Part shown: one piece after another, positions 34,922 to 43,449 of the stretch
Layout of the letters: every line of letters begins with the position of its first letter
Numbering within the stretch: the stretch's first letter is position 1
NCBI GenBank assembly: GCA_003221695.1
Contig: QHSX01000038.1
Location: 62,001 to 126,000, forward strand
Length of the DNA stretch: 64,000 bases
Direction of reading: 5' to 3'
Source: Candidatus Rokuibacteriota bacterium
GTDB lineage: Bacteria; Methylomirabilota; Methylomirabilia; Rokubacteriales; CSP1-6
Notes under the pieces: generated by a model
Databases searched by the model: none
The model's input: the letters and a program-made list of their open reading frames with translations, nothing else
What the model was told of the DNA's origin: nothing
Translations under genes and position numbers: made by a program

Positions 34922-36343
34922 ATGGACTTCGCCTCCCTCGACCTGCCCGCGCCCGTCATGCAGGGGATCCGCGAGGCGGGCTTCGTGACCGCCACGCCGA
35001 TCCAGGAGGCCGCGCTCCCGCTGGCGCTCCGGGGCAAGGACGTCGCGGGGCAATCGCAGACGGGCACCGGCAAGACGGCGGCGTTCCTCATCGCGGGGTT
35101 CACCCGCCTCCTGCGCTCGCCCACGCCGTCGAGGCCGGCGGGCGTCGGCGCGCCGCGCATGCTCGTCATCGCGCCGACGCGCGAGCTGGTCGTCCAGATC
35201 GAGTCGGATGCGCGGCTCCTGGGCCGGTGCACGCCGTTCCGGCCCCTCGCGGTCTACGGCGGCATCGACTACGCGAAGCAGCGCGAGGCGCTCGCCGCCG
35301 GCTGCGACATCCTCGTGGGGACCCCCGGCCGGCTCATCGATTACCTCAAGCAGCGCGTCTGGTCGCCCAGGCACGTCGAGGTCCTCGTCGTCGACGAGGC
35401 CGACCGGATGTTCGACATGGGGTTCATCGCCGACCTGCGCTTCCTCCTCCGCCGCCTGCCGCCCCACGACAAGCGCCAGTCGTTCCTCTTCTCCGCGACC
35501 CTCTCGTTCCGGGTGCTCGAGCTGACGTGGGAGTTCATGAACAACCCCTCGCAGATCACGATCATGCCGCAGCAGAAGACGGCCGAGCGCGTGGAGCAGA
35601 TGCTCTTCCACGTCGGCCGCGAGGAGAAGTTTCCCCTGCTCCTCGGCCTCCTCAAGCGGGAGGGCGGGGACCGGATCCTGATCTTCACGAACACGCGCGA
35701 GGAGGCGCGGCGGCTCGAGGATCGGCTGACGCGCAACGGCTACGACACGCGCGCCCTCACCGGCGACGTGGACCAGAAGCGGCGTCTGAAGATCCTGAAC
35801 GACTTCAAAGAGGGCCGGCTCCCCGTGCTCGTGGCGACCGACGTCGCCTCACGCGGTCTCCACATTGAGGCGGTCAGCCACGTCGTCAACTGGGACCTGC
35901 CGCAGGACGCCGAGGACTACGTCCACCGCATCGGCCGCACGGCCCGCGCGGGCGCGGGCGGCAAGGCGGTCGCTCTCGTGGACGAGGCGAGCGCGCTCTA
36001 CCTCGAGCCGATCGAGAAATTCATCGGCCAGAAGATTCCTGTGGAGTGGCCGGACGACGACCTCTTCGTGGCCGAGATCAAGCCGACCGCCGAGGAGCGC
36101 CGCCGCTTCGCCGAGGCGCGCCGCGCGCGACTCGAGGCGCGCGGCGGGCGGTTCGGCGACCGAGGCCGCCGCGAGCACGGGCGCGGCGCGCCCGACCGAC
36201 GCCGTCACGAACCGCCGCCTCACGCCGGCCGGCCGCCCGCGCCGCCCGCGCCGCCGCCGCCCGGGAGCGCGGCCGACCAGGGCCGCCGGCGTCGCCGCAG
36301 GCGCGGACGCGGCGGCCCCCGTCCGGGCGGCCCGCCGCCGTAG
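34922..36343 (+). CDS. DEAD-box ATP-dependent RNA helicase
   Basis: This is a 473-aa RNA helicase with all core motifs: Q-motif region TPIQEAALP, Walker A QTGTGKT (about residue 48), VVDEADRMFDMGF (DEAD), LFSATLS (SAT) and HRIGRTARAG. It resembles RhlB/RhlE-type enzymes acting in ribosome assembly or mRNA decay. The last 80 residues are a basic Arg/Gly/Pro-rich tail, probably disordered and RNA-binding. The ATG directly abuts the tatC stop. Confidence 0.94.
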   Translation: MDFASLDLPAPVMQGIREAGFVTATPIQEAALPLALRGKDVAGQSQTGTGKTAAFLIAGFTRLLRSPTPSRPAGVGAPRMLVIAPTRELVVQIESDARLLGRCTPFRPLAVYGGIDYAKQREALAAGCDILVGTPGRLIDYLKQRVWSPRHVEVLVVDEADRMFDMGFIADLRFLLRRLPPHDKRQSFLFSATLSFRVLELTWEFMNNPSQITIMPQQKTAERVEQMLFHVGREEKFPLLLGLLKREGGDRILIFTNTREEARRLEDRLTRNGYDTRALTGDVDQKRRLKILNDFKEGRLPVLVATDVASRGLHIEAVSHVVNWDLPQDAEDYVHRIGRTARAGAGGKAVALVDEASALYLEPIEKFIGQKIPVEWPDDDLFVAEIKPTAEERRRFAEARRARLEARGGRFGDRGRREHGRGAPDRRRHEPPPHAGRPPAPPAPPPPGSAADQGRRRRRRRGRGGPRPGGPPP

Positions 36344-36374
36344 CAACGCCGCCGGACGCGGCGATCCGGATGGG

Positions 36375-37457
36375 CTAGAGCGCGAGCCCCGCACGCGCCC
36401 GGCCGTGCGCGGGCTGGTCGCCACGCATCGTGTCGGGGTTGACCCCGCGCACGAGCGCCAGGTGGTAGGTGAAGAGCTGGAGCGGAACCACGGTGAGGAT
36501 CGGCGAGAGGAGCTCCGGCACCGGCGGAATCGCGATCGTCTCCGCCGCGAGCGGCGCGATCTCGCGATCGTCCTCCCTGACGAGCGCGACGACGGGCGCG
36601 CCGACTTCCTTCGCGACGCGCGCGACCGCCAGACACCGCTCGTGGGCGGGGCCCGGCGGCGCGATCAGGAAGACGACGTCGCCGGGCTCCAGCGCGGCCC
36701 ACGGGCCGTGGAGGAACTGCTCGCAGCCGAGGCCGAGCGCGGTCGCGTGGTTCGCCTCGCTCATCTTCAGCGCCGCCTCGTACGCCGTGGCCGCGTTGGG
36801 CCCGCCGCCCACGAACCAGTAGCGCCGGCGGTCGGCGAAGCGCGCGGCCAGCTCGGCCCACGACTCCTGCCCGAGCAGCAGCGCGAGCTGATCGGGGATC
36901 GCCTGGAGCTCCTGGACGAGGTCGTCGTTGTCGCCGATTGCCGCGGCGAGCGCGGCGAGGAGGGCGAGCGCGCACGTATAGCTCACCGTGTGCGCGGCGG
37001 ACTTCTCCTGGTCGACGGTCTGGAGGAGATAGTCGGCCGAGGCGAGGCCCTCGGCGCCCTTGCCGGTGATCGCCACCCCCACGCCGCCCCCGCCCCGCGC
37101 CTTGGCGAGCGCCTCGACGGAGTACCGCTTGCTCCCGCGGTGGCTCACCACGACGACGCCGGTCCGCGCGTCGGGGTCGGGCCAGTAGCTCTTGAACTCG
37201 AACGAGTGGAAGGCGCGGACGCGGTGGCCGAGACCGCCCGTGTGGGCCATGAGCAGCTCGCCGACGAGCGTCGCGTGCCACGAGGTCCCGATGCCCGAGA
37301 GGAGCACGCGCTCCGTCGCCCGCAGGCGAAGGGCGGCGCCGTCGATCAGCTCGCCCTGGCCGCGCGTCACGAGCCGGAGGGCGCCCGGCTGGGCGTAGAT
37401 CGCGTCGTGCATGTAGTACGGGTGGCCGGCACGCGGTGGCGGCGGGGTCCAGGTCAT
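36375..37457 (-). CDS. SIS-domain sugar isomerase/deglycase-like protein
   Basis: This is a 360-aa protein with two SIS domains, like the isomerase half of GlmS, but without the glutaminase domain. LLSGIGTSWHATLVGE and VVVSHRGSKRYSVEAL form the first sugar-phosphate site; FVGGGPNAATAYEAALKMSE with EQFLHGPWAALEPGD forms the second. Related proteins remove the sugar from aminosugar or fructoselysine phosphates. The gene is the last of a leftward unit with an enoyl-CoA hydratase and MFS carrier. Substrate unknown. Confidence 0.86.
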   Translation of the reverse strand: MTWTPPPPRAGHPYYMHDAIYAQPGALRLVTRGQGELIDGAALRLRATERVLLSGIGTSWHATLVGELLMAHTGGLGHRVRAFHSFEFKSYWPDPDARTGVVVVSHRGSKRYSVEALAKARGGGGVGVAITGKGAEGLASADYLLQTVDQEKSAAHTVSYTCALALLAALAAAIGDNDDLVQELQAIPDQLALLLGQESWAELAARFADRRRYWFVGGGPNAATAYEAALKMSEANHATALGLGCEQFLHGPWAALEPGDVVFLIAPPGPAHERCLAVARVAKEVGAPVVALVREDDREIAPLAAETIAIPPVPELLSPILTVVPLQLFTYHLALVRGVNPDTMRGDQPAHGRARAGLAL

Positions 37458-37472
37458 CGGACTGGGTCCTCC

Positions 37473-38270
37473 TTACCGCGCGGACGGAAACGCGGGCGCG
37501 CGCTTCTCGCGGAGCGCGCGGGCGCCCTCGCGGACGTCCGGGTGCATGAACGTGAGCATCTCGAGCGCGAGCGACTGGTCGAAGATCGGCCCGGCCTGCC
37601 GGAGCCAGTTGTTGAGCGCGCGCTTCGTCCACCGGATCGAGAGCTGGCTGCCCTGGGCGAGCCTGTCGGCGACGTCCATCGCCTTCGGCAGGACCTCCGC
37701 GGCGGGGGCGCAGAGGCTCACGAGGCCGATGCGCTCGGCCTCCCGGCCGTCGAGGAAGTCGGCGGTAAGCAGGTAGTACTTCGCCTTCGCCATACCGCAG
37801 AGGAGCGGCCAGACGATCGCCGCGTGGTCGCCGGCGGCGACGCCGAGGCGCGTGTGGCCGTCGGTCAGGCGGGCGGTCTCCGCGATGATGCTGACGTCGG
37901 CGAGCAGCGCGACGACGAGGCCCGCGCCGACCGCGGCGCCATTGATCGCCGACACCACGGGCTTGTCGAGGTTGATCATGTTGTAGACGAGGTCCGAGGC
38001 CTCGCGCATGGTGCGCGCGGCCGCGGCGGGGTTCCCCGCCATCTCCTCCACGAGCGAGAGGTCGCCGCCCGCGGAGAATGCCTTGCCGGCGCCGGTGACG
38101 AGCGCCACGCGCACCTCGGGATCGGCGTCCACCGTCAACCACACCTGGGTGAGCTCCCAGTGCAGACGCGCGTTCGTCGCGTTCATCACCTCCGGGCGGT
38201 TGATCGTGATCAGGAGCACCCCGTGCGGCTTCCGGTCGAAGGTGAGGTGGCGATAGTCAGCATAGTTCAT
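37473..38270 (-). CDS. enoyl-CoA hydratase/isomerase family protein
   Basis: This is a 265-aa crotonase-fold protein. The oxyanion-hole residues lie in [12 protein letters not shown] and [18 protein letters not shown]. Glutamate residues at the usual catalytic sites of hydratases are not obvious ([13 protein letters not shown]), so it may act as an isomerase, hydrolase or decarboxylase on a CoA ester. GGAGA precedes the ATG. Its start overlaps the MFS stop as ATGA, linking a transporter with CoA-ester metabolism. Confidence 0.88.
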   Translation of the reverse strand: MNYADYRHLTFDRKPHGVLLITINRPEVMNATNARLHWELTQVWLTVDADPEVRVALVTGAGKAFSAGGDLSLVEEMAGNPAAAARTMREASDLVYNMINLDKPVVSAINGAAVGAGLVVALLADVSIIAETARLTDGHTRLGVAAGDHAAIVWPLLCGMAKAKYYLLTADFLDGREAERIGLVSLCAPAAEVLPKAMDVADRLAQGSQLSIRWTKRALNNWLRQAGPIFDQSLALEMLTFMHPDVREGARALREKRAPAFPSAR

Positions 38271-39430
38271 GATCGTCTCCTTTCGCGCACGAGGAAGAGG
38301 AGGCTCGTCACGGCGAGCGCCGCCGCCCAGACGCCCGCGAGGACCGGGGCCCGGCCCGCGCCGAGGAGCCCGGCGAGGAAGGGGCCGAGAAAGATGCCGC
38401 CGTCCACGCACACGCGGTAGAGCCCGGTCCGCCAGGCGACGTGCTCGGGCGGCGTCTCACGCCGGAGCACGCCGAGCGGCAGCATCCAGCCGGCCATGGA
38501 GAGGCCGTAGAGCGCGCACCCGGCAGTGACGAGGGGCAGCGTGCCGAAGCCGACGAGGACGCTCGCCCCCGCCATCACGAGAAGCACCGCCACGAGCACC
38601 CGCCCGGTTCCGCGGCGGTCGGCGAGGACGCCCAGCGGAAGGAGCGCGGCGATGTCGAAGATCTGCACGACCAGGAGGAGGCGCGCGACCCCCGCGCGCT
38701 CGAGCCCGAACTCGCGGCTGCCGCGGAGCGGGATCGAGAACTGCTCCACGGTCGAGTACGCGACGGCGATCGCGCCGCCGGCGACGAAGGCGAGGGCCGC
38801 CGCCGGGGTGATCGCCGTGACTCGGGCGTCGGGCCCCGCGGCGGCCTGGCGGGCGAAGAGGGGCCTCGGGCCGGCGCTCGGGTACCGCGGCAGCGTGCGG
38901 AGGAGCGCGGGGAGCGCCAGAAGGCCGATGAGCTGCGGGGCGCACGTGGCCAGGAGCGCCCAGTTCCACGCGAGGCCCGACGGCAGCACCCCGATCAGCA
39001 CCGTGCCGCAGAGGATGCCGATCATCGCGGAGAACTCATAGGCATTGAGCGCCGAGGCGAGGCTCGGCCCGGTCCGGTAGTGGAGGATCGCCGTGAGCCC
39101 GGCCACCATCCCGACGGCGTGGCCCACGCCCATCAAGAGCCGGCCCAGCACCAGGAGCGGGAAGGGGCCGCCGCTCGTGAGGACGGCGGCGCCGACCGCC
39201 AGCACGCCGGGGCCGATCACGACCGCGCGCCGCAAGTGGTGGGTGAGGAAGAGGCCGATCGGAATGTCGGCGGTCATCCGCGCGAAGCCGAAGGCGCTGG
39301 CGACGGCGCCGAGCTGCCAGTCCACGAGCCCGCCCCCGCGCGCGAGCTCGGGGAGGATCGCGGGGAAGGCGCCGAGCGAGAACGTGTTCGAGAAGCTCGT
39401 CAGGCACAGGAGCGCGATCAGAGAGGTCAC
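38267..39430 (-). CDS. MFS transporter
   Basis: This is a 387-aa carrier with about 12 helices. It is a major facilitator protein by hydropathy, with ADRRGTGR as the loop motif of the second half. It starts with GTG at 39430 behind AAAGGA. Only ten bases separate this start from the divergent enoyl-CoA hydratase start at 39441, so its promoter must lie inside the neighbour's coding region. The transported compound is unknown; linkage to two crotonase genes suggests an acid. Confidence 0.86.
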   Translation of the reverse strand: MTSLIALLCLTSFSNTFSLGAFPAILPELARGGGLVDWQLGAVASAFGFARMTADIPIGLFLTHHLRRAVVIGPGVLAVGAAVLTSGGPFPLLVLGRLLMGVGHAVGMVAGLTAILHYRTGPSLASALNAYEFSAMIGILCGTVLIGVLPSGLAWNWALLATCAPQLIGLLALPALLRTLPRYPSAGPRPLFARQAAAGPDARVTAITPAAALAFVAGGAIAVAYSTVEQFSIPLRGSREFGLERAGVARLLLVVQIFDIAALLPLGVLADRRGTGRVLVAVLLVMAGASVLVGFGTLPLVTAGCALYGLSMAGWMLPLGVLRRETPPEHVAWRTGLYRVCVDGGIFLGPFLAGLLGAGRAPVLAGVWAAALAVTSLLFLVRERRRS

Positions 39431-39440
39431 GAGGTCCTTT
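39431..39440. promoter_or_regulatory. 10-bp spacer with ribosome-binding sites for both strands
   Basis: The spacer GAGGTCCTTT between two divergent start codons gives GAGG ahead of the rightward ATG (39441). Its complement AAAGGACCTC gives AAAGGA ahead of the leftward GTG (39430). Both signals are at workable spacing. No room is left for promoters. Confidence 0.65.
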
Positions 39441-40217
39441 ATGGTAAACCATTGGCTGATGGCCGAGCCCAAGACGGTACGGCTGGACGTGACGGGCCCC
39501 CTCGCCCGCCTGACCCTCGATCGCCCCGAGGTGCTCAACGCGGGCGACGCGCGCTTCGCCCGGGAGCTCAAGGAGGTGGTCGCGGCGCTCGGCGCGCGGC
39601 CGGAGGTGCGCGTGGTCGTCGTGACCGGTGAGGGCCGTGCCTTCTCCACCGGCGTCGACCTTGGAGCGCTCGCCCACGGGGAGTTCGGCATGGCCGACTT
39701 CGTCCTCTGGGAGGACGCGATGACGGCGATGGAGCGGATGGACACGCTCTTCGTGGCGGGCATCAACGGCCACTGCCTCGGCGGCGGTCTCCAGCTGGCG
39801 CTCGTGTGCGACTACCGGCTCGCCAGCGAGGACGCGTTGATCGGCCTGCCAGCGGTGAAGGAATGCCTCATCCCGTCGATGGCGCTCTACCGCCTCCCGC
39901 GGCTCGTCGGCCTGGCGAGAGCGAAGGAGCTGATCCTTCTCGGCGAGCCCATCGCCGCGCGCACGGCCGAGCGCTACGGCCTCGTGAACCGCGTCGTGGC
40001 GCCCGCCGACTTCCCGGGCGCGCTGGACGACACGGTCGCGCGCTTCCTCGCCCTGCCGCCATCGAGCGTGAGGGCGAGCAAGCGCCTCACGACGCGCGCC
40101 TTCGACGTCGACTTTGAAACCTTCCGGAAGGAGATGCAGGTCGCCCTCGCCGGGTGCGTCGAGTCCCCCGAGCACCGCCGCGCGATGGAAGCGATCCGAC
40201 AGAAGGGGGCGACGTGA
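39441..40217 (+). CDS. enoyl-CoA hydratase/isomerase family protein
   Basis: This is a 258-aa crotonase-fold protein. The CoA-binding and oxyanion loops are GEGRAFSTGVDLG and INGHCLGGGLQLALVCDY. LPAVKECLIPSM occupies the region of the second catalytic residue and LVNRVVAP follows. The ATG at 39441 has GAGG five bases ahead; another ATG at 39459 gives a more usual N-terminus (MAEPKTV) but lacks a ribosome-binding site. It overlaps the following MetE-like gene by ATGA-type coupling (TGATG). Confidence 0.88.
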   Translation: MVNHWLMAEPKTVRLDVTGPLARLTLDRPEVLNAGDARFARELKEVVAALGARPEVRVVVVTGEGRAFSTGVDLGALAHGEFGMADFVLWEDAMTAMERMDTLFVAGINGHCLGGGLQLALVCDYRLASEDALIGLPAVKECLIPSMALYRLPRLVGLARAKELILLGEPIAARTAERYGLVNRVVAPADFPGALDDTVARFLALPPSSVRASKRLTTRAFDVDFETFRKEMQVALAGCVESPEHRRAMEAIRQKGAT

Positions 40218-41227
40218 TGCTGCTGCCGACGTCGGTGGTGGGAAGCCACGGCCTCCCCGGGTGGGTGTGGCTCGCCCGGGAGGCGATGGCGGCCGGGCGA
40301 ATGGGTGCGGGGGATCTGCGAGAGCTCGTGGAGGACGCCACGCAGGCGGCGCTCCTCGACCAGGAGCGCGCGGGCGTCGACGTGGTCACGACGGGCGAGA
40401 TGCTGCGCGTCCGCTTCATCGTCGGCTTCTACGACCGGCTCACGGGCCTCCGGGCGCTCGAGCCGCCCCGGAAGCTCGGCGCGCCGCTCTGGGACACGAA
40501 CACGCCGTTCGAGGTGATCGAGAAGGTCACGGCGCCCGACGGGCTCGGCATCGTGGAGGAGTGGAAGCTCGCGCGAGCGCTGACGACGAAGCGACTGAAG
40601 GCGACCGTGCCCGGCCCGTACACGCTGCTCGTCCCGCTGCGGCTGGGCGAGGGCTACACGGACCGGGACACGCTGCTCGCCGATCTCGTCGCGATCGTCA
40701 ACGCCGAGTGCCGCGCGCTCGTGGCGGCCGGCTGCGACTTCATCCAGATCGACGAGCCCCACAGCGGCATGTACGCGACCACGGCGCCCCGCTTCGACAA
40801 GGGCGTGAACCGGGCGGTCGAGGGCGTGACCGCGAAGATCGCGGTGCACATCTGCTTCGGCAACCTCTACGGCCGGCCCTTCGCAGCGGTGCGCGACTTC
40901 CGCAACGTCTATCCCGCGCTGCGCGACCTCGCGGCCTCGCAGATCGTCCTGGAGTACGCCAACCGGGGCCTGGACGATCTCAGGCTCTGGCGTGAGTTTC
41001 CCACCGACAAGGAGCTCGGCGCCGGCGTCATCGACGTGAAGGCGTTCCGTGCCGAGACGCCGACCGAGGTGGCCGAGCGCATCCGGCGGCTGCTCGAGTA
41101 CGTGGCCCCCGACAAGCTCTGGCTCAACCCCGACTGCGGCTTCTGGGAGACGCCGCGCTGGCTCGTGAGGCAGAAGCTCGGCGCGCTCGTCGAGGGCGCG
41201 CGCATCGTGCGCAAGGAGCTCGAGTGA
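40217..41227 (+). CDS. MetE-like (cobalamin-independent methionine synthase C-terminal family) methyltransferase
   Basis: This is a 336-aa UROD/MetE-like barrel. It equals only the C-terminal catalytic half of MetE. Zinc ligands are visible: His and Cys in VHICFGN, Glu in VLEYANRG and Cys in LNPDCGFWE. FIQIDEPH precedes them. Short proteins of this kind use alternative methyl donors or unrelated thiols rather than methyl-THF-triglutamate. It lies in an operon with an enoyl-CoA hydratase and a DUF3750 protein, so a role outside methionine synthesis is plausible. Confidence 0.87.
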   Translation: MLLPTSVVGSHGLPGWVWLAREAMAAGRMGAGDLRELVEDATQAALLDQERAGVDVVTTGEMLRVRFIVGFYDRLTGLRALEPPRKLGAPLWDTNTPFEVIEKVTAPDGLGIVEEWKLARALTTKRLKATVPGPYTLLVPLRLGEGYTDRDTLLADLVAIVNAECRALVAAGCDFIQIDEPHSGMYATTAPRFDKGVNRAVEGVTAKIAVHICFGNLYGRPFAAVRDFRNVYPALRDLAASQIVLEYANRGLDDLRLWREFPTDKELGAGVIDVKAFRAETPTEVAERIRRLLEYVAPDKLWLNPDCGFWETPRWLVRQKLGALVEGARIVRKELE

Positions 41228-41958
41228 GCCGCCGCGCCGTGCGCTGGCTCGCCCTGCTGGTCGTCCCGGCGCTCGTCGGCTGCGCGGTGCTCGAGCGCGC
41301 GCGGTCGAACTGGCGGGAGCTCGAGCGCGGCCCGTCGGGCCAGGCGCCCGATCCGGCGACGACGCCCGAGGCGATCGCGCAGGTCTACGCCGCGCGGGCC
41401 GTGAGCTGGCGCGGCGTCTTCGCGGTCCACACGTGGATCGCCGTCAAGCCGAGCCGCGCGTCGTCGTACACGCGCTACGAGGTGATCGGCTGGGGCGTGG
41501 ACCATGGGTCGCCGGCGATCCGCGTCAACCGCATGGGTCCCGACAACTACTGGTTCGGCGACCGCCCGCAGAAGCTCGTGGACGTCCGCGGGGCCGGCGT
41601 GGACCGGGTGATCGCGAAGATCGAGGCGGCCGTGGCCCGGTACCCCTATGCCGCCCACTACCGCACGTGGCCCGGACCCAACAGCAACACGTTCACGGCG
41701 TGGGTCGGGCGGCAGGTGCCCGAGCTGCGGCTCCGGCTCCCGCCGACGGCGATCGGGAAGGACTACCTGCCGGGTGGCGCGCTCGCGGGAACAACGCCCA
41801 GCGGCACCGGCGTTCAGCTCTCGCTCTTCGGCCTCGGCGGCCTCGCGGTCGGCTGGGACGAGGGCGTCGAGCTGAACGTCTTCACGCTCAACTTCGGGAT
41901 AGACGTCACGCGTCCGGCGCTAAAGCTCCCCCTCCTCGGGCGCCTCGGCGTGTCCTGA
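41224..41958 (+). CDS. DUF3750 lipoprotein-like protein
   Basis: This is a 244-aa envelope protein with an N-terminal signal and lipobox LVGC (Cys20). The mature part carries family landmarks HTWIAVKPS, YTRYEVIGWG and DNYWFGDRP, followed by a conserved block HYRTWPGPNSNTFTAWV. The histidine, cysteine-less core and NSNTF motif suggest an enzyme-like fold, but no activity is known. The GTG start overlaps the upstream stop as GTGA. Confidence 0.82.
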   Translation: MSRRAVRWLALLVVPALVGCAVLERARSNWRELERGPSGQAPDPATTPEAIAQVYAARAVSWRGVFAVHTWIAVKPSRASSYTRYEVIGWGVDHGSPAIRVNRMGPDNYWFGDRPQKLVDVRGAGVDRVIAKIEAAVARYPYAAHYRTWPGPNSNTFTAWVGRQVPELRLRLPPTAIGKDYLPGGALAGTTPSGTGVQLSLFGLGGLAVGWDEGVELNVFTLNFGIDVTRPALKLPLLGRLGVS

Positions 41959-41966
41959 ACCCGGCG

Positions 41967-43169
41967 CTACGCGATGACCTTCGTCTCGCGGAGCCGCGCG
42001 AGCTCGTCGGGCGCCAGCCCGGCCTCGCTGAGAACGACGTCGGTGTGCTCGCCCAGAGCCGGCGCGTGCGCGCGGATCCCACCCGGCGTCCGGCTGAACC
42101 GGATCGGTGTGTCGAGCGTCGTGAGTCGCCCGGCGCGCGGGTGGTCCTCGGCCAGGAGCATCCGGCTCGCGACCACCTGGGGGTCCGTCGGCAGGTCCGC
42201 GTAGCGGTTCACGGGCGCACAGAGCACCTCGTGGCGCTCGAGCCGCGCCAGCCACTCCTGCACCGTGCGCGTCAGGAAGATCGGCGCGAGGGCCGCGACG
42301 AGCTCGCGCCGGTGGCGCAGGCGGTCGTCGCGCCCCGCGAAGCGGGGATCCGTCGCGAGCTCGGGCCGCTCGATCGCGGTGCAGAACGGCTTCCAGAGAC
42401 GCTCCACCCACACGGCGACGTAGATCCAGCCGTCGGCGGTCGCGAACGCCTGGAAGGGCACGAGGTAGGGATGGGCGCTCCCCTGGCGGCCCGGCTCCTG
42501 GCCCGTGACGAGAAACACGCTGAGCCGCGCGGCGTGGGCCAGGAGTGCGCCGCCGAGGAGCGAGACGTCCACCCGCTGCCCCTCGCCCGTGCGCTCCCGG
42601 TGGAGGAGCGCCGTGAGCACACCGAGGGCGGCCGAGACCGCGCCGAGGGTGTCGAGCACCGGCGCGCCGCACAGGATCGGCCCTCCGTCGGGCTCGCCCG
42701 TCACCGCCATGAGCCCGCCCATCGCCTGCACGAGCATGTCGAGCCCGGGCTTCTCTCGCCAGGGCCCTTCGGGGCCGAACGCCGAGAGCGAGCAGTAGAC
42801 GAGCCGCGGATTCAACGGCGCCAGCCGGGCGTAGTCGATCTCGAGGCGCTCGGCGACGCCACCGCGGTAGGCCTCGACGACGACATCGGCGCGGGCGGCG
42901 AGCCGCGCGAACACCCGGCGTCCCTCGCCCGTACCGAGATCGAGCGCGACGCTTCTCTTGTTGCGGTTCACGGTGAGGAAGACGACGCTGTCGCCGGCGA
43001 GCCGGGGATCGTAGATCGTGCGCGCGGCGTCGCCGACCGCCGGCTGCTCGACCTTCACGACGTCGGCGCCCATGTCGGCGAGGTACATCCCGCACACCGG
43101 CCCCGCGATGAGATGGGCGAGCTCGAGGACGCGGTATCCGGCGAGCGGAAGCGTCACGGCGATCACCAT
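41967..43169 (-). CDS. CaiB/BaiF family CoA transferase
   Basis: This is a 400-aa class III CoA transferase that moves CoA between organic acids. The catalytic aspartate is in KPGLDMLVQAMGG (about residue 142), and the N-terminal PLAGYRVLELAHLIAGP block is standard. The ATG at 43169 overlaps a TATAAT box (43168-43173 on the minus strand). If that box is used, the real start is more likely GTG at 43157, giving MTLPLAGYRVL with a very short leader. It diverges from an SDR gene across a tandem repeat array. Confidence 0.92.
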   Translation of the reverse strand: MVIAVTLPLAGYRVLELAHLIAGPVCGMYLADMGADVVKVEQPAVGDAARTIYDPRLAGDSVVFLTVNRNKRSVALDLGTGEGRRVFARLAARADVVVEAYRGGVAERLEIDYARLAPLNPRLVYCSLSAFGPEGPWREKPGLDMLVQAMGGLMAVTGEPDGGPILCGAPVLDTLGAVSAALGVLTALLHRERTGEGQRVDVSLLGGALLAHAARLSVFLVTGQEPGRQGSAHPYLVPFQAFATADGWIYVAVWVERLWKPFCTAIERPELATDPRFAGRDDRLRHRRELVAALAPIFLTRTVQEWLARLERHEVLCAPVNRYADLPTDPQVVASRMLLAEDHPRAGRLTTLDTPIRFSRTPGGIRAHAPALGEHTDVVLSEAGLAPDELARLRETKVIA

Positions 43170-43171
43170 TA

Positions 43172-43410
43172 TAGACTCGCCTCGCCTCCGGCTGCGGCTC
43201 GCACGGCGAGATTCATAGACTCGCCTTGCCTCCGGCTGCGGCTCGCACGGCGAGATTCATAGACTCGCCTTGCCTCCGGCTGCGGCTCGCACGGCGAGAT
43301 TTATAGACTCGCCTTGCCTCCGGCTGCGGCTCGCACAGCCACGTTCACAGACTCGCCTCGCGGCGCGCGTCGCCGAGCCTCCGCGGCCGCCGCTCGGCTC
43401 GCACGGCCAC
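43172..43410. repeat. 44-bp tandem repeat array in a divergent promoter region
   Basis: There are three near-identical 44-base units (43172-43215, 43216-43259, 43260-43303), a fourth diverged at its 3' end (43304-43347) and a degenerate fifth up to about 43410. Each begins TAGACTCGCC and ends GGCGAGATTCA. At each junction GGCGAG and CTCGCC form an inverted repeat with a nine-base loop, for example 43205-43225. On the minus strand every junction reads GGCGAGTCTAT, the same sequence that forms the -10 region of the CoA transferase gene. The unit is not a multiple of three, so it is not coding. Confidence 0.93.
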
Positions 43411-43434
43411 CTACACCAACTCCCCACGGGGTGG

Positions 43435-43449
43435 TATCTTCGGGGCGCC
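43435..43449 (+). promoter_or_regulatory. -10-like element directly before the SDR start
   Basis: TATCTT at 43435-43440 ends nine bases before the ATG at 43450, so transcription from it would give an essentially leaderless mRNA. No ribosome-binding site precedes the ATG. No -35 match is seen at the expected place, so confidence is low. Confidence 0.35.

Noticed and set aside
33314-35611. 765-codon minus-strand open frame opposite thiD, tatC and the helicase
   Set aside because: It is a shadow of strongly supported genes with Arg/His/Glu-rich low-complexity translation and no domain.
43172-43410. Possible CRISPR array
   Set aside because: The units are contiguous without unique spacers, 44 bases long with no repeat/spacer alternation, and no cas gene is near.
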